A DNA stretch of 64,000 nt from Pseudomonadota bacterium (GCA_963205235.1 CAUJIP010000131.1:29235-93234), one strand, 5' to 3'; shown: positions 15,589-24,693, numbered from the stretch's first letter. Translations and numbers: made by a program. The notes: generated from the letters alone by a model not told the origin.

Positions 15589-16809
15589 TCATCGCAGTAG
15601 CGTCAGCACCTCAAGGCTCGGATACCCGTCCGGCACCAGCCCCCGCGCCTTCTGGAAGGCCTTCACCGCCGCCACCGTTTTCGGCCCCATCCGCCCGTCG
15701 ACCCCGCCCGGATCAAAGCCCGCCTTGCCCAGCAGGTCCTGCAACTCCTTCCGCTCCTCCAAGGTAAGCGCCCGCAACTCGCGGGGCCAGTCAGCCTGGA
15801 TCGGCAGGCCCCCCCGAAGCTGGTCCGACAGGTTCCCGATCGCCACCACATAGGCGTCGGCGGTGTTGTATTTCTCGATCACCTGGAAGTTCGGCCAGAT
15901 CAGGAACGCCGCGCCCCGGTGCCCGCCGGGGAGGAGGATCGACCCCGGTCCATGGTCCGGCAAGTCGCCCCCCGTGACCAGCCGCACCCCCATCGCCTGC
16001 CAGTCGGCGACCGGCTTCACCACCCGTTCCGTGGACTGATCGTAGTCGAACCCTTCCGGCAGCACCACCTCCACCCCCCAGGGCTGCCCCTTGGTCCAGC
16101 CCCAGTGCCGCAGATAGTTGGCGGTCGAGGCCAAGGCATCCGCAGGATCATCCCCCCACAGGTTCCGCTTGCCATCGCCGTCGAAATCGACCGCGAACTT
16201 CTCCCAGCTCGACGGCATGAACTGGGTATGCCCGGAAGCCCCCGCCCATGAGCCGGTGAAATCCTCCACATGCCCGCCCTGAACGATCCGCAAGGCCGCG
16301 ATCAGCTCCGCCTCGAAGAACGCCCCCCGCCGCCCTTCATAGGCGAGCGTCGCCAAGGACCCCAGCACCGGCAGATCGCCGCGATAGGTGCCATAGGCGC
16401 TTTCCAGGCCCCAGACGGCGACGACGACTTCCTTCTCGACGCCATATTCCGCCTCGATCCGGTCCAGCAAATCCCGGTTCGCCGCAATCGCCTGCAACCC
16501 CAGCGTCACCCGATCCCCGGAGACCGCCGTGTCCAGATAATCCCAGATCGTCTTGGTGAATTCATTCTGGCTCCGGTCGCGCTCCACGACACCCGCGTTG
16601 AACTCCACCCCCCGCATCGCGGCATCGAAAGTCGCCGCCGGAATGCCAGCCTCAAGAGCCCGGGTGCGGAACCCGGCAAGCCAATCCTCCAGCCCTGCCT
16701 GACTGCCCATCTCGACACCTTCTTCCGCCACCGGATCGGGCAAGATCGTCTGCGCCGCCCCAGCGCCACAGGTCAGCATCCCCACCAGAAACGCGACAAT
16801 TCGATTCAA
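15589..16809 (-). CDS. Lytic murein transglycosylase (MltB/SLT_2 type) with C-terminal peptidoglycan-binding domain
   Basis: 406 residues from TTG at 16809. A signal sequence (RIVAFLVGMLTCGAGAA) precedes the SLT_2 lytic transglycosylase domain: the catalytic Glu is in WGLESAYG, and GASGHTQFMPSSW and FDGDGKRNLW are typical. A C-terminal PG_binding_1 domain contains GGVDGRMGPKTVAAVKAFQ. The enzyme cleaves the MurNAc-GlcNAc bond with 1,6-anhydro product formation in the periplasm. An ATG at 16866 overlaps the rnr stop (ATGA) and would give an N-terminus of 425 residues in total, but AAGAGGAAG ideally placed before the TTG favours the shorter form. That ribosome-binding site is part of a dispersed motif. 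Confidence 0.9.
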   Translation of the reverse strand: MNRIVAFLVGMLTCGAGAAQTILPDPVAEEGVEMGSQAGLEDWLAGFRTRALEAGIPAATFDAAMRGVEFNAGVVERDRSQNEFTKTIWDYLDTAVSGDRVTLGLQAIAANRDLLDRIEAEYGVEKEVVVAVWGLESAYGTYRGDLPVLGSLATLAYEGRRGAFFEAELIAALRIVQGGHVEDFTGSWAGASGHTQFMPSSWEKFAVDFDGDGKRNLWGDDPADALASTANYLRHWGWTKGQPWGVEVVLPEGFDYDQSTERVVKPVADWQAMGVRLVTGGDLPDHGPGSILLPGGHRGAAFLIWPNFQVIEKYNTADAYVVAIGNLSDQLRGGLPIQADWPRELRALTLEERKELQDLLGKAGFDPGGVDGRMGPKTVAAVKAFQKARGLVPDGYPSLEVLTLLR

Positions 16810-16837
16810 ATTGCGCTTCCTCTTGGTCCAAATACTC
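16805..16837. repeat. CTTCCTCTTGG...CAAATACTC motif, overlapping the transglycosylase start
   Basis: TTCAAATTGCGCTTCCTCTT followed by GGTCCAAATACTC. Close matches lie at 60031-60068 and 45208-45228, with an inverted one at 45044-45065. Its reverse complement contains AAGAGGAAG, which here serves as the likely ribosome-binding site of the transglycosylase gene. Confidence 0.7.
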
Positions 16838-16862
16838 AAAAGGCAACCCGCGCCACCGCCGG

Positions 16863-19094
16863 TCATCGCCGCTTGCGCACCAGCCGCCGTTTCGCCGCCG
16901 CCTGCGCGGGTTTGCGGGGCTGGTACTTGCCCCCCTTCCGCCGGGGCGGCCGCATCGTCGCGCCTTCGACCGACAGCAGTTCCAGGATCAGCCCGCCCGT
17001 CACCGGCACGGCTTCGGACAGCCGCACGATCACCTTTTGGCCAAGCCCAAGCGTCACCCCGGTTTCCGAACCACGCAGGGTCTGGCTGCCCTCATCGTAG
17101 TGGAAGAACTCCCGCCCCAGGGCGCGGATCGGGATCAGCCCATCGGCCCCGGTTTCGTCCAGCCGCACGAACAGCCCGAACCGCTGTACCCCGGAAATCC
17201 GCCCCGCGAATTCCGCCCCGACCCGGTCCGCCAGATAGGCCGCCAGGTACCGGTCATTCGTGTCCCGCTCTGCCGCCATGCTGCGCCGCTCGGCTTCGGA
17301 GATCAGCTTCCCGGTTTCCTCCAGGTTCTCTTCGTCCCAAGCCGACAGCCCATCCTTGCCCCAGCCATGCCCCGCAATAAGGGCGCGATGGACGATCAGG
17401 TCGGAATAGCGCCGGATCGGGCTGGTGAAATGGGCATAGTTCTGCAGCGCCAGCCCGAAATGGCCAAAGTTCTCCGGGTGGTAATAGGCTTGGGTCATCG
17501 ACCGCAGGGTGGAGAGGTTGATGAGTTCGTCAAACTCGGTCCCCTGCGCCTGAGACAACAACTGGTTCAGGTGCCGCGTCTGCAAAACCTGCCCCTTGGC
17601 CAGCGTCAACCCCGCGCCTTCCGCCACTTCGCGCAAGCCTTCCAGCTTCTGCGGTGAGGGTTCCTCGTGCACCCGGAACAGCAAGGGTCGCTTCAGCCGG
17701 ATCAACTCCTCCGCCGCCGCGACGTTGGCGAGGATCATGCAATCCTCGATCAGCCGATGCGCCAGAAGCCGCTCCTTGAAGGCGACACTGGTCACCCGGC
17801 CCTGATCGTCGATCTCGATCTTCCGTTCCGGCAGTTCAAGATCCAGCGGCTGCCGCGCCTCCCGTGCGCGCGCAAGCGCGGCATAGGCGGCATACAGCGG
17901 CTTCAGGATCGGCTCCAGCAAGGGCGCGGTCTTGTCGTCCGGGCTGCCATCCACCGCCGCCTGCACCTGCGCGTAATGCAAGGAGGCGACCGACCGCATC
18001 ATCCCCCGCACGAACCGGTGGCTGCGCTTGTGTCCCCCGGCGTCGATCACCATCCGCACCGCAATACAGGCCCGGTCCACGCCTTCATGCAGGGAACAGA
18101 GGTCCCCCGACAGGATATCGGGCAGCATCGGCACCACCCGGTCGGGAAAATAGGTCGAGTTCCCCCGCTTCCGCGCCTCACGGTCCAAGGCACTACCGGG
18201 CGTCACGTAATGCGCGACATCGGCAATGGCGACCCAGATGACAAAGCCGCCGATGTTGCCGGGGTCCTTGTCAACCTCGGCATAGACCGCATCGTCGCGG
18301 TCGCGGGCATCTACCGGGTCGATGGTGACCAGCGGCAGGTCGCGCAAGTCCTCACGCCCCACCATACCCACAGGCTCGGCCCGGTCAGCCTCAAGAATGA
18401 CCGCATCGGGGAATGTGTCGGGAATCCCGTGCTGGTGAATGGCGATCAGCGACGCCGCCCGCGGCCCCGCCGGGTCACCCAGCCGCGCCACGATCCGCGC
18501 CGCTGGCAGGCCCAACCGGCGACCGCCAACCGCCTCGGCCTCCACCAGTTCCCCATCCTTGGCGCCCGCCATCATGTCAGAGGCCACGCGCCATTCCTTG
18601 TCGTCGCCCTTGCCCACGGGCACGATCCGCCCACCTTCGGACCCGGCGCGAAAAATACCCAACACCTTTGCCGGGTTCGACCCCAAGGCCCGGATCAGGC
18701 GCGCCTCATAGGCATAGTCGTCCAGATCGACCTTGGCCAAACGCGCCAGAATCCGGTCACCCGCGCCCAGAGCCGGATCGCCCTTCTTCAGAATGATCAG
18801 GATGCGCGGCCCTTCCTCGACCCCCTCTTCCAGCGGTTTCGCGTAAAGATCGCCGTTCCCATCCGGCGGCAGCACCTGCAACACCGCCACGGGGGGCAAC
18901 ACGCCCTTTTCATGGAACCGCCGCGCGGTCTTTTCGACCACGCCTTCGCCTTCAAGCTCACGCAGCAGACGCTTCAACTCGATGCGCTGATCGCCCTTGA
19001 TGCCAAAGGCCTTGGCAATGTCACGCTTGGCCGCAAGGCCGGGGTTCTGGGAAATCCACTGGCGGATTTCGTCCTTGGAAGGAAGTGTTTTCAT
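16863..19094 (-). CDS. rnr: Ribonuclease R
   Basis: 743 residues. A winged-helix N-terminal region is followed by cold-shock domains, the RNB catalytic domain (DPVDARDRDD at 259-268 holds the metal-binding aspartates; FTSPIRRYSDLIVH follows later), an S1 domain and a basic tail ending AKRRLVRKRR. It is a processive 3'-5' exoribonuclease that degrades structured RNA without a helicase. It is co-directional with and overlaps the start region of the transglycosylase gene, so the two probably share a transcript. The region upstream (19095-19322) holds the inverted element copy 2. Confidence 0.96.
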   Translation of the reverse strand: MKTLPSKDEIRQWISQNPGLAAKRDIAKAFGIKGDQRIELKRLLRELEGEGVVEKTARRFHEKGVLPPVAVLQVLPPDGNGDLYAKPLEEGVEEGPRILIILKKGDPALGAGDRILARLAKVDLDDYAYEARLIRALGSNPAKVLGIFRAGSEGGRIVPVGKGDDKEWRVASDMMAGAKDGELVEAEAVGGRRLGLPAARIVARLGDPAGPRAASLIAIHQHGIPDTFPDAVILEADRAEPVGMVGREDLRDLPLVTIDPVDARDRDDAVYAEVDKDPGNIGGFVIWVAIADVAHYVTPGSALDREARKRGNSTYFPDRVVPMLPDILSGDLCSLHEGVDRACIAVRMVIDAGGHKRSHRFVRGMMRSVASLHYAQVQAAVDGSPDDKTAPLLEPILKPLYAAYAALARAREARQPLDLELPERKIEIDDQGRVTSVAFKERLLAHRLIEDCMILANVAAAEELIRLKRPLLFRVHEEPSPQKLEGLREVAEGAGLTLAKGQVLQTRHLNQLLSQAQGTEFDELINLSTLRSMTQAYYHPENFGHFGLALQNYAHFTSPIRRYSDLIVHRALIAGHGWGKDGLSAWDEENLEETGKLISEAERRSMAAERDTNDRYLAAYLADRVGAEFAGRISGVQRFGLFVRLDETGADGLIPIRALGREFFHYDEGSQTLRGSETGVTLGLGQKVIVRLSEAVPVTGGLILELLSVEGATMRPPRRKGGKYQPRKPAQAAAKRRLVRKRR

Positions 19095-19154
19095 GCCCCA
19101 AGCCCTAGCACGACACCTGCGGAAACACTACCCAACCCTGCCGTTCACATTTGC

Positions 19155-19223
19155 ACAAATATCCTCGGGGGGAAGCCGGTTTGCCGCTTCCGGCAAACCG
19201 GCATGGGGGGCGAAGCACCCCCA
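19155..19223 (+). repeat. Inverted ~70-bp intergenic element, copy 2
   Basis: CAAATATCCTCGGGGGG, then the hairpin AAGCCGGTTTGCC / GGCAAACCGGC, then TGGGGGGCGAAGCACCCCCA. It matches the reverse complement of 15391-15461 with only a few differences, in the opposite orientation. It lies between rnr and dapE. Confidence 0.82.
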
Positions 19224-19322
19224 CCTTCGAGGAGGAGGCGAAGCCCGACGACGAGGCAAAAGGTCTTCGCGGCTGCCAAGCCGCTCAATCTGGGTCCCGA
19301 CGGCCGGTCAAGGCCACCAGTC

Positions 19323-20471
19323 TCAGGCGAAATAGTCCTGCAGGATCCGGCCATAGATCGCCTTCAACTGGTGGATATGCGCGACCTCCACCCGTTCGTC
19401 GACCTGATGCATGGTCTTGCCGACCAGCCCGAATTCGACCACCGGGCAATGGTCCTTGATGAACCGCGCATCCGACGTGCCGCCGCTGGTCGAGGCTTGC
19501 GGCTTCCGTCCGGTCTCGGCTTGCACCGCCCGCGAGATCAGGTCGGACAATTCCCCCGGCGGTGTCAGAAAGCTTTCCCCGGCGATCGAGATCTTCAGGT
19601 CGATCTGCACCCCCGTCGCCTCGGCCACCGCCTCGGCTTCCGACCGCAACCAGCGCGACAGCGTGTCGCCGGAATGGGTGTCGTTGAACCGGATGTTGAT
19701 CCGTGCCGTTGCACGGGCCGGGATCACATTGCCAGCCGGGTTTCCGCAATCGACCGTGGTGATCGCCAGGGTAGAGGGGTCGAAATGCTGCGTCCCCCGG
19801 TCCAACGGTTCGGCATCCAGCTTGGCCAAAAGCTTCACCAGCGCCGACAGCGGGTTCTTCGCCCGGTGCGGATAGGCCGAATGGCCCTGCACCCCGGTCG
19901 CGGTGATATCTACCGTCAACGATCCGCGACGACCGATCTTCATCATGTCGCCCATCTCGAACGGGCAGGTCGGTTCGCCCACCAGGCAATGCGTCATCCG
20001 CTCGCCGTTGAAGGCCATCCAGTCCAGGATCGCCATGGTTCCGTCGACACCGTCCGCCTCTTCATCGCCGGTGATCGCGATGATCACCGATCCGTCGGGC
20101 GGTGTCTCGCGCACGAAATCCACCGCCGCCGCGACAAAGGCGGCAACGCCCGACTTCATGTCGCAGGCCCCCCGGCCATACATCATGCCATCGACGATTT
20201 CCGCGCCGAACGGGTCATGCGTCCAGGCCTTGGCATCGCCCACCGGCACCACATCCGTATGGCCGTTGAACCCAAAGGCCTTGTTCGCCCCTGCCTTGCC
20301 CCAGCGCGCATAAAGATTGGCAATCCCGCCCCGGTCCACCCGTTTGCAGTCAAACCCTGCCAAGGCAAGCACTTCGGCCAACAAGGGGATCGCCCCACCA
20401 TCGGCAGGGGTCACCGAAGGGCAACGGATCAGCCGGGCGGTCAGATCAACGGGGTCAAGCGCTTGGGTCAT
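19323..20471 (-). CDS. dapE: Succinyl-diaminopimelate desuccinylase
   Basis: 382 residues of the M20 metallopeptidase family. It hydrolyses N-succinyl-LL-2,6-diaminopimelate to LL-DAP and succinate. Di-zinc ligands and catalytic residues are visible: [10 protein letters not shown] (His71, Asp73), [10 protein letters not shown] (Asp104), TGDEEADG (Glu137/Glu138) and a C-terminal histidine in KTMHQVDE. The start is placed at the ATG of [10 protein letters not shown] because the upstream open frame runs through a hairpin repeat and lacks family similarity. It supplies the step between DapC and DapF; dapD is 4.4 kb away on the same strand. Confidence 0.96.
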   Translation of the reverse strand: MTQALDPVDLTARLIRCPSVTPADGGAIPLLAEVLALAGFDCKRVDRGGIANLYARWGKAGANKAFGFNGHTDVVPVGDAKAWTHDPFGAEIVDGMMYGRGACDMKSGVAAFVAAAVDFVRETPPDGSVIIAITGDEEADGVDGTMAILDWMAFNGERMTHCLVGEPTCPFEMGDMMKIGRRGSLTVDITATGVQGHSAYPHRAKNPLSALVKLLAKLDAEPLDRGTQHFDPSTLAITTVDCGNPAGNVIPARATARINIRFNDTHSGDTLSRWLRSEAEAVAEATGVQIDLKISIAGESFLTPPGELSDLISRAVQAETGRKPQASTSGGTSDARFIKDHCPVVEFGLVGKTMHQVDERVEVAHIHQLKAIYGRILQDYFA

Positions 20472-20540
20472 CTTGGGGTCACACTGCAAGGGTCGCGGGC
20501 AGTCATGCCTATCGCCTTGCGCCCGCAATCTCAAGACGGA

Positions 20541-20645
20541 CTGTCCAGCGAGGTGCTCCTCGCTCGGCTCCGCCTGCTTGTCGCTGACTTCGCCCAGACT
20601 GCACCCAGACAAGCGATGAGCGGTCGAAGACCAGCGAAGAGCGGC
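20541..20645. repeat. Degenerate long-hairpin repeat, copy D
   Basis: The region between dapE and the next minus-strand gene contains AGCGAGGTGCTCCTCGCT (a hairpin) and, further on, ACAAGCGATGAGCGG and CCAGCGAAGAGCGGCC, which are recognisable arms of the repeat seen at 10569 and 11358 but rearranged. Confidence 0.55.
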
Positions 20646-20657
20646 CTTTGGAAGATA

Positions 20658-20993
20658 TCAGTCGAAAAACGGCGTCATCTCGGCCACCACGACCGAGTTC
20701 TCCGCCAGCGCCCGGTCCATCAGCGCGCGTTCTTCGGGGTCGATATCTTCGCCCGCTTTCTCGCGGTCTTCCAGTGACCCGTGGCCGGTCACTTCCAGCG
20801 GCGCAAGGTCCGCCTCTTTCAGGATCGCCACCGTTTCCCGCACCGCTTCGGCCTCATCCACACCGCTGGCATAGATCACCAACCCCGCCCCGGTCGCCTT
20901 GTCCGGCAACCCGTCGCCCGCCTTGCGGCCCACTTCGACGACCAGCGTGTACACCTGCTGCGGCCGCTTCGGCTTGTCGGTCGGGGTTTCCAT
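20658..20993 (-). CDS. Conserved-looking hypothetical protein, 111 aa
   Basis: 111 residues, soluble and acidic. It begins with a charged Lys/Pro tail, then a pattern compatible with a small alpha/beta fold (VYTLVVEVGRK, GLVIYASGVDEAEAVRETVAIL) and ends with an acidic helix and AEMTPFFD. The first half resembles a ferredoxin-like beta-alpha-beta unit, but I recognise no family. No signal peptide or membrane segment. It lies upstream of dapE on the same strand, separated by about 185 bp containing a repeat, so co-transcription is uncertain. Confidence 0.65.
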   Translation of the reverse strand: METPTDKPKRPQQVYTLVVEVGRKAGDGLPDKATGAGLVIYASGVDEAEAVRETVAILKEADLAPLEVTGHGSLEDREKAGEDIDPEERALMDRALAENSVVVAEMTPFFD

Positions 20994-21064
20994 CGTCTTG
21001 ATCCTTGGAGCAGGGGCTTTCGCCCGTGGTGCCTTGCCCCATCCGTCATGTCAACCGCGCCGCC

Positions 21065-22519
21065 TTAGGCGCTGACCTGAAACTCGGTCATCATGCCGCT
21101 GGCCAGATGCGCCATATGGTGACAATGCAGCATCCAGTTCGCCGCCTCGCCTGCATCGACCGCAACGGTCACCATCGACATCGGCGGCAGATAGACCGTG
21201 TCGCGCACCGCCCCGGCAAAGACCCGCCCGCCCAGGTTCACCACCTGGAAGGCATGGCCGTGCAGGTGCATCGGATGGCCCATCATCGACATGTTGTGGA
21301 ACATGATCTCCACCCGCTCGCCCGTCCGCGCGGTGACCGGGCCCGAGATCGCCCATTGATAGGGCATCATCGACCCCGACAGCATCACCATCGGCGCCTG
21401 ATCGACCGGCCGGACCGGAAGCGGGTTCAGCGCTACCAGTTGCGATTCCAGCGCCAGATCAAGCGCCGGGGCCACCTCTTCCCCCAAGACCGGCAGCTTG
21501 CCAATCGCCGCCCCGGCAGTCGCCAGAATGATCCCTGCCCGTTCCTGCGCCCCTTCGCGCAGCGCCAGAATCGGGAAGGCCCCCTCGCCCGCTGGCAGGT
21601 CGATCAAGAGGTCGATCCGCTGCGCCATCGCCAGACCGAACCGCCGCCCGGTGATGGGCTGAACCGGTTCGCCATCCACTGCGACCAATTGCGCATCGAC
21701 CGCGCCCGTGTCGATCCAGAACACCGTCGCCGCCGCCGCGTTGATCACCCGAAGCCGCACCCGACCCCCGGCTTCAACCATGGTGACCTCGGGGTCGTTC
21801 AACGTCCGGTCATTGGCCAGATAGGCGTCAAAGGCGATGTCGTTCAGGTCCATCGCCATCCCACCCATGCCCGACATATCCATGCCCGACATGTCCATTC
21901 CAGACATATCCATGCCCATCATGCCGGTGTCCCCTTCGGACCCCGCCATGCCATGCATGGCATGGTCCATCCCGCCCATGCCGCCGGTCAGACCTGCCAG
22001 AATCTCTTCGGGTGGCGTGAACGAGAAATCGTGCAGGAACATCACCACTTCCTGCCGGTCCTCGGCCACCTCTTCCGGGCGGCGCACGATCAGGGGGGCG
22101 GCCAGAAGCTGCATCTCTTGCACCGGGATATGGCTGTGCATCCAATGCGTGCCGGGGCGCGGGGTGAAGTCATAGTCCCGCACCTCACCCGGCGTCAGCG
22201 CGGGCATCGGATTGCCCGGCACCCCATCCTGAACATTCGGCGGAATCTGCCCGTGCCAATGCAGGATCGTTTCGACATCCAGCCCATTGGTTACTGACAG
22301 CTGAAATGGTTCGCCGGGGTTCAGCAGCAACCCCTGACCGCCCAGTGAATTGGCGATGCCATAGACAGTGGCCGCGCGCCCGTCGACATCCAGCACCCGG
22401 CTGGTGGCCGTCAGCCCAAGCGGAGAGGCGGCCCGAGCGGTGGCAGGGATCAGCGACAGCGCGCCAAGGGCGGCAGAAGCCCCCAGAAAGCCACGGCGGG
22501 TCAAAAATTGGGGTGTCAT
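21065..22519 (-). CDS. Multicopper oxidase (CueO/CopA-like) with Met-rich loop
   Basis: 484 residues. A twin-arginine signal (TRRGFLGASAALGALSL, cleavage near Ala30) marks it for folded export. Copper ligands are visible: HWHG at 87-90 and HSH at 128-130, HPMHLHGHAF near the C-terminus, and HCHHMAH from 465, with Met476 as the likely axial T1 ligand. Residues 181-223 form a loop rich in Met with three or more MSGMD-type repeats, like the cuprous-oxidase loop of CueO. It probably oxidises Cu(I) in the periplasm for copper tolerance. The ATG at 22519 is chosen because it starts the Tat signal. It is divergent from the Hint protein gene. Confidence 0.93.
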   Translation of the reverse strand: MTPQFLTRRGFLGASAALGALSLIPATARAASPLGLTATSRVLDVDGRAATVYGIANSLGGQGLLLNPGEPFQLSVTNGLDVETILHWHGQIPPNVQDGVPGNPMPALTPGEVRDYDFTPRPGTHWMHSHIPVQEMQLLAAPLIVRRPEEVAEDRQEVVMFLHDFSFTPPEEILAGLTGGMGGMDHAMHGMAGSEGDTGMMGMDMSGMDMSGMDMSGMGGMAMDLNDIAFDAYLANDRTLNDPEVTMVEAGGRVRLRVINAAAATVFWIDTGAVDAQLVAVDGEPVQPITGRRFGLAMAQRIDLLIDLPAGEGAFPILALREGAQERAGIILATAGAAIGKLPVLGEEVAPALDLALESQLVALNPLPVRPVDQAPMVMLSGSMMPYQWAISGPVTARTGERVEIMFHNMSMMGHPMHLHGHAFQVVNLGGRVFAGAVRDTVYLPPMSMVTVAVDAGEAANWMLHCHHMAHLASGMMTEFQVSA

Positions 22520-22586
22520 GTCGGTCCATCCTGGCCCGGAGGGGGCCGATTTTCGCGCCTTGGGGACGGCGCCGGGGCAGATCTCT

Positions 22587-22602
22587 CCCAGCTTGAACTG
22601 GG
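22587..22602. promoter_or_regulatory. Possible operator in the divergent oxidase/Hint intergenic region
   Basis: CCCAG-CTTGAA-CTGGG is a 5-bp inverted repeat with a 6-nt spacer, 68 bp upstream of the oxidase ATG. It resembles a MerR/CueR-type dyad in size only; the bases do not match a CueR consensus well. The remainder of 22520-22756 shows no other clear signal. Confidence 0.25.
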
Positions 22603-22756
22603 GTGGAAAGCCCTGAAAGTCAATGCCTGCCCCGCCCCGCGTCCAAGGACGCAAGCTGCGGCATACTGGTTCAAATTTTCAGAAGATAGTTCCCGGCCTT
22701 CAACGACTGGCAAGGGTTCTGCGGCAGCGTCAGCGCATCAGGACACGGGAATCCAG

Positions 22757-24328
22757 ATGGTCAACGCGACGAAACTGCCAGTCACCACCAATGTCGATGC
22801 GATGACGATGGCCGAAACCATGTTCGGTTCATCGATCAAGATCGTCGATGCCAGCTATACCGGCGATCCGCTGTCCGCCGGGACTTATTCCGACGGGCTT
22901 TCAGTCACCAATGGTGTGGCCCCCTCGGACTCTGGCGTGATCCTGTCCACCGGCAAGGCCACCAGTTTTACCAATGCCAAGGGCGAGGCGAACCAGACCG
23001 CCTCGAAAAGTTACGATTCCGAAGGGGAAGAAAACGATCAGGATCTGAACGATGTCGCCGGGGCCAAGACCTATGATGCCGCGATCTTTGAATCGAAATT
23101 CGTCCCGCAAGGGTCAGTCCTGACCATGCAGGTCAGTTTCTCGTCGGAGGAGTATCTGGAATATGTCGATTCCGGCTTCAACGACGCGGTTGGCGTCTGG
23201 GTCAACGGCGAAAAGGCGCAGCTTACCGTTGGCGATGGCGACATCTCGATCGACAACATCAACCCCAATTCCAATGGCAATCTCTACATCGACAACGCGA
23301 AGGACCAGTTCAACACCGAAATGGACGGGTTCACCGTCACCCTGACGCTGAAGGCCAATGTGGTGCCCGGCCAGGTCAACACGATCAAGATCGGCATCGC
23401 CGATGGGGGCGACGCGGTTTACGACAGCAACCTGATGATCGTCGCCGATTCCATCCAGACCGAAGTTGTCGCCGAAGATGACCGTTTCACCGTCGGTCGG
23501 GACGAAAAGACGACCGTCAACCTGACGGGCAACGATCTTGATGCCGCTGGCGGCAAGCTGATCATCACCAAGATCAACGGCGTTCCGGTCAAGGAGGGCA
23601 GCCACGTCATCCTGCCTTCCGGGCTTGAGATCGTGGTCAACGCCGACGGCACGATCACCGTGGTCAGCGACCCGGAGGAGGCCGAGGGCGACGTCAGCTT
23701 TTCCTACGAGATTCAGAATGACAACGGCGTCAGCGATGTCGGTTTCGTCAAAGGTCAGGTGGTGCCCTGTTTCGTCGAAGGCGCGCGGATCGAAACCGAC
23801 CGCGGCCCGATCCCGGTCGAAGAAATTGCCGTCGGCGACAGGGTCCTGACGCTGGACGATGGGTTTCAGCCAGTGCGCTGGCACGGGCGGCGCGACGTGG
23901 TCTCGCGTGGCGAACTTGCCCCGGTCCGCATTCAGGCTGGCACGTTCGGCGACCACGGTGCCCTTGCCGTTTCGCCGCAGCACCGGTTGCATTTCGCGGG
24001 CTGGCAGGCCGAACTCTACTGTGGCGAGGCCGAGGTTCTGGTCCGCGCGATCCATCTGGTCAAGGCCGGGCACCTGCCGCAGGACCAGTCGGGAAGGCCC
24101 GTCACCTATCACCACCTGCTGTTTGATCGCCACCAGATCATCCGGGCCGAGGGGCTGTGGAGCGAAAGCTATTACCCCGGCCCGTCAACCATGCTTGGCC
24201 ACGATCCCGCCACCCAGGCCGAGCTTTTGATGCTGTTCCCCGAACTGAAGCTGGACCCGTCGCAAGGCTACGGTGTCTCTGCCCGCCCCGAGGCAACTGC
24301 ACAAGCCGCGGCGCTTTTGCTGGCCTGA
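22757..24328 (+). CDS. Secreted choice-of-anchor-L protein with C-terminal Hint domain
   Basis: 523 residues. Residues 1 to about 235 match the choice-of-anchor-L pattern (YTGDPLSAGTYSDG, GVILSTGKA, SFSSEEYLEYVDSGFNDAVG, GIADGGDAVYDSNL). An Ig/cadherin-like segment (about 238-330, EDDRFTVGRDEKTTVNLTGND) follows, then a Hint_2-like domain starting at Cys338 (PCFVEGARIETDRGPIPVEE). No Sec signal is present, which fits type I secretion as is common for such Rhodobacteraceae proteins. Hint domains derive from hedgehog/intein self-processing modules; the sequence shows the N-terminal Cys and later His residues (SPQHRLHF), but cleavage activity is unproven. The ATG at 22757 is chosen over an open frame upstream that crosses the divergent promoter. 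Confidence 0.85.
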   Translation: MVNATKLPVTTNVDAMTMAETMFGSSIKIVDASYTGDPLSAGTYSDGLSVTNGVAPSDSGVILSTGKATSFTNAKGEANQTASKSYDSEGEENDQDLNDVAGAKTYDAAIFESKFVPQGSVLTMQVSFSSEEYLEYVDSGFNDAVGVWVNGEKAQLTVGDGDISIDNINPNSNGNLYIDNAKDQFNTEMDGFTVTLTLKANVVPGQVNTIKIGIADGGDAVYDSNLMIVADSIQTEVVAEDDRFTVGRDEKTTVNLTGNDLDAAGGKLIITKINGVPVKEGSHVILPSGLEIVVNADGTITVVSDPEEAEGDVSFSYEIQNDNGVSDVGFVKGQVVPCFVEGARIETDRGPIPVEEIAVGDRVLTLDDGFQPVRWHGRRDVVSRGELAPVRIQAGTFGDHGALAVSPQHRLHFAGWQAELYCGEAEVLVRAIHLVKAGHLPQDQSGRPVTYHHLLFDRHQIIRAEGLWSESYYPGPSTMLGHDPATQAELLMLFPELKLDPSQGYGVSARPEATAQAAALLLA

Positions 24329-24361
24329 CTGATGGCCAACACGGTGCGCACCAAAAGCAAA

Positions 24362-24390
24362 CGACCACCCTGGGGGAAGGGTGGCCGTCG
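24362..24390. terminator. Hairpin between convergent genes, possible bidirectional terminator
   Basis: CGACCACCC-TGGGGGAA-GGGTGGCCGTCG forms a GC-rich stem about 34 bp after the Hint gene stop and before the end of a convergent small gene. There is no strong T run. Confidence 0.4.
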
Positions 24391-24486
24391 CAACTCATAC
24401 ATGGGAACTTTACTGGTTCTGGGGAACTTGAAGGTCCTGTCGTCGGCCCTGTCACAAGCCGGGCAACAGCGTCGTCACGGCTGAAG

Positions 24487-24693
24487 TCACACGCCGCCGC
24501 AGGCCGAACCTTCGCGGGTCACGATCTGGCTGATGGTCGCGGCCTGAACCGGACGATAGGCGCAACGGCCCGAACGGCGGCCGAAGTCTTCGGTTTCGGA
24601 CGAGGTGACCGACGACGCGACGGTCGGCAGGTTCAGGGCCAGAACGGGGCCAGCAAGCGAGGTCAGGACAAGTGCGGTGAACAGGGATTTCAT
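24487..24693 (-). CDS. Small secreted protein with two cysteines
   Basis: 68 residues. A clear signal peptide (MKSLFTALVLTSLAGPVLA) leaves a mature part of about 49 residues with two Cys (GRCAYRP and SACGG), which could form one disulfide in the periplasm. The start is placed at the ATG of MKSLF; upstream in-frame residues would spoil the signal. It is convergent with the Hint gene and isolated from dapD by 130 bp. I do not recognise the family. Confidence 0.65.
   Translation of the reverse strand: MKSLFTALVLTSLAGPVLALNLPTVASSVTSSETEDFGRRSGRCAYRPVQAATISQIVTREGSACGGV

Noticed and set aside
17667-20777. An open frame of about 1,000 codons on the plus strand across rnr and dapE
   Set aside because: It is antisense to two well-identified genes and crosses their intergenic repeat; its translation is Arg/His/Pro-rich noise.
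22587-22602. CueR site upstream of the multicopper oxidase
   Set aside because: The dyad is too short and does not match a CueR consensus; kept only as a weak candidate operator.
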